Assembly: GCF_039537705.1 (NCBI RefSeq)
Contig: NZ_BAABBA010000002.1
Location: 310,001 to 374,000 of the forward strand
Origin: Georgenia daeguensis
GTDB lineage: Bacteria; Actinomycetota; Actinomycetes; Actinomycetales; Actinomycetaceae
Direction: 5' to 3'
DNA: 64,000 nt
A program made the position numbers and the translations under genes. The notes beneath the pieces are model-generated. The model searched no databases, was not told where the DNA came from, and worked only from the letters and a program-made list of their open reading frames with translations. Below, one piece after another: positions 63,870 through 64,000 of this stretch. The number at the start of each line of letters is the position of its first letter. The stretch's first letter is position 1.

Positions 63870-63921
63870 GGACCCGATGGTCCGGTTCGCCGGTCAGCGC
63901 GTCGACCGGACCATCGGGTCC
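63870..63921 (-). terminator. Long perfect terminator hairpin
   Basis: A 17-bp perfect stem, 63870-63886 (GGACCCGATGGTCCGGT) with 63905-63921, and an 18-base loop. It begins 8 bp after the stop of the partial gene at the right edge (minus strand) and 32 bp before the lipoprotein start. Confidence 0.85.
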
Positions 63922-63928
63922 GTCCCTG

Positions 63929-64000
63929 CTACCTGAACGCCACCGTGGTGGTGAACACCTGCCCGTCGGTCAGTCTCACCTCGAAGGTGCCCGTGGACCC
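63929..64000 (-). CDS. 3' end of a gene cut by the window edge
   Basis: The last 23 codons of a minus-strand frame, ending TAG at 63931-63929. The peptide (ending STGTFEVRLTDGQVFTTTV then AFR) looks like beta-strands of an exported or Ig-like domain. It is followed by a strong terminator, which supports a real gene end. Nothing more can be said from this fragment. Confidence 0.5.
   Translation of the reverse strand, partial: GSTGTFEVRLTDGQVFTTTVAFR

Overview
The window is high-GC DNA with GTG and TTG starts, TANNNT-type -10 boxes, a CIRCE/HrcA heat-shock module, a DUF3097 gene and a Ser/Thr kinase-PP2C-FHA cluster. This points to an actinomycete, most likely a Micrococcales member of the Cellulomonas/Georgenia type. 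The genus is a guess from gene content only. No rRNA, tRNA, CRISPR array or intact insertion sequence was recognised.

Bases 1-34,900 are mostly conserved housekeeping genes. From the left: a phospho-signalling operon (PP2C phosphatase, FHA protein, Ser/Thr kinase and a cut FHA gene); a membrane-anchored hydrolase; a long leftward heat-shock/ribosome-maturation operon starting at a CIRCE operator (hrcA, dnaJ, rsmE, phoH, ybeY, a CBS/CorC protein, era); DUF3097; hemW, a MOSC protein and lepA; rpsT; a glycosyltransferase; an MFS transporter; holA, comEC and comEA; a DegV protein; an aldose 1-epimerase; leuS with an attenuator-like leader; dps; and a MarR regulator.

Bases 35,000-57,500 hold a hexuronate-utilisation region. 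It encodes a TRAP importer (dctPQM), fructuronate reductase, glucuronate isomerase, a LacI regulator, a GPH-type glucuronide symporter and a GH2 beta-glucuronidase. The complete set for the nickel-pincer cofactor is interleaved with it: larE and larB directly behind the beta-glucuronidase, and a LarA-family enzyme plus larC about 7 kb further on. A shared operator, GGCAAC-nn-GTTGCC with an extra half-site 4-5 bp away, lies before dctP, uxaC, lacI and, in weaker form, the LarA-family gene; a looser cluster precedes the symporter. No mannonate dehydratase is present. The simplest reading is glucuronide to glucuronate to fructuronate to D-mannonate, with the LarA-family enzyme epimerising D-mannonate at C2 to D-gluconate. 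This is the most interesting proposal in the window.

Between the two lar halves lie a HIT protein, a VKOR-family protein, a metallophosphatase, a GCS2-family ligase, a small membrane protein and an amidohydrolase.

Bases 57,500-64,000 look accessory: two RibD/DHFR-like reductases, a serine recombinase, a KstD-like flavoprotein, a MarR regulator, two gene-poor stretches, a small lipoprotein and the 3' end of a further gene.
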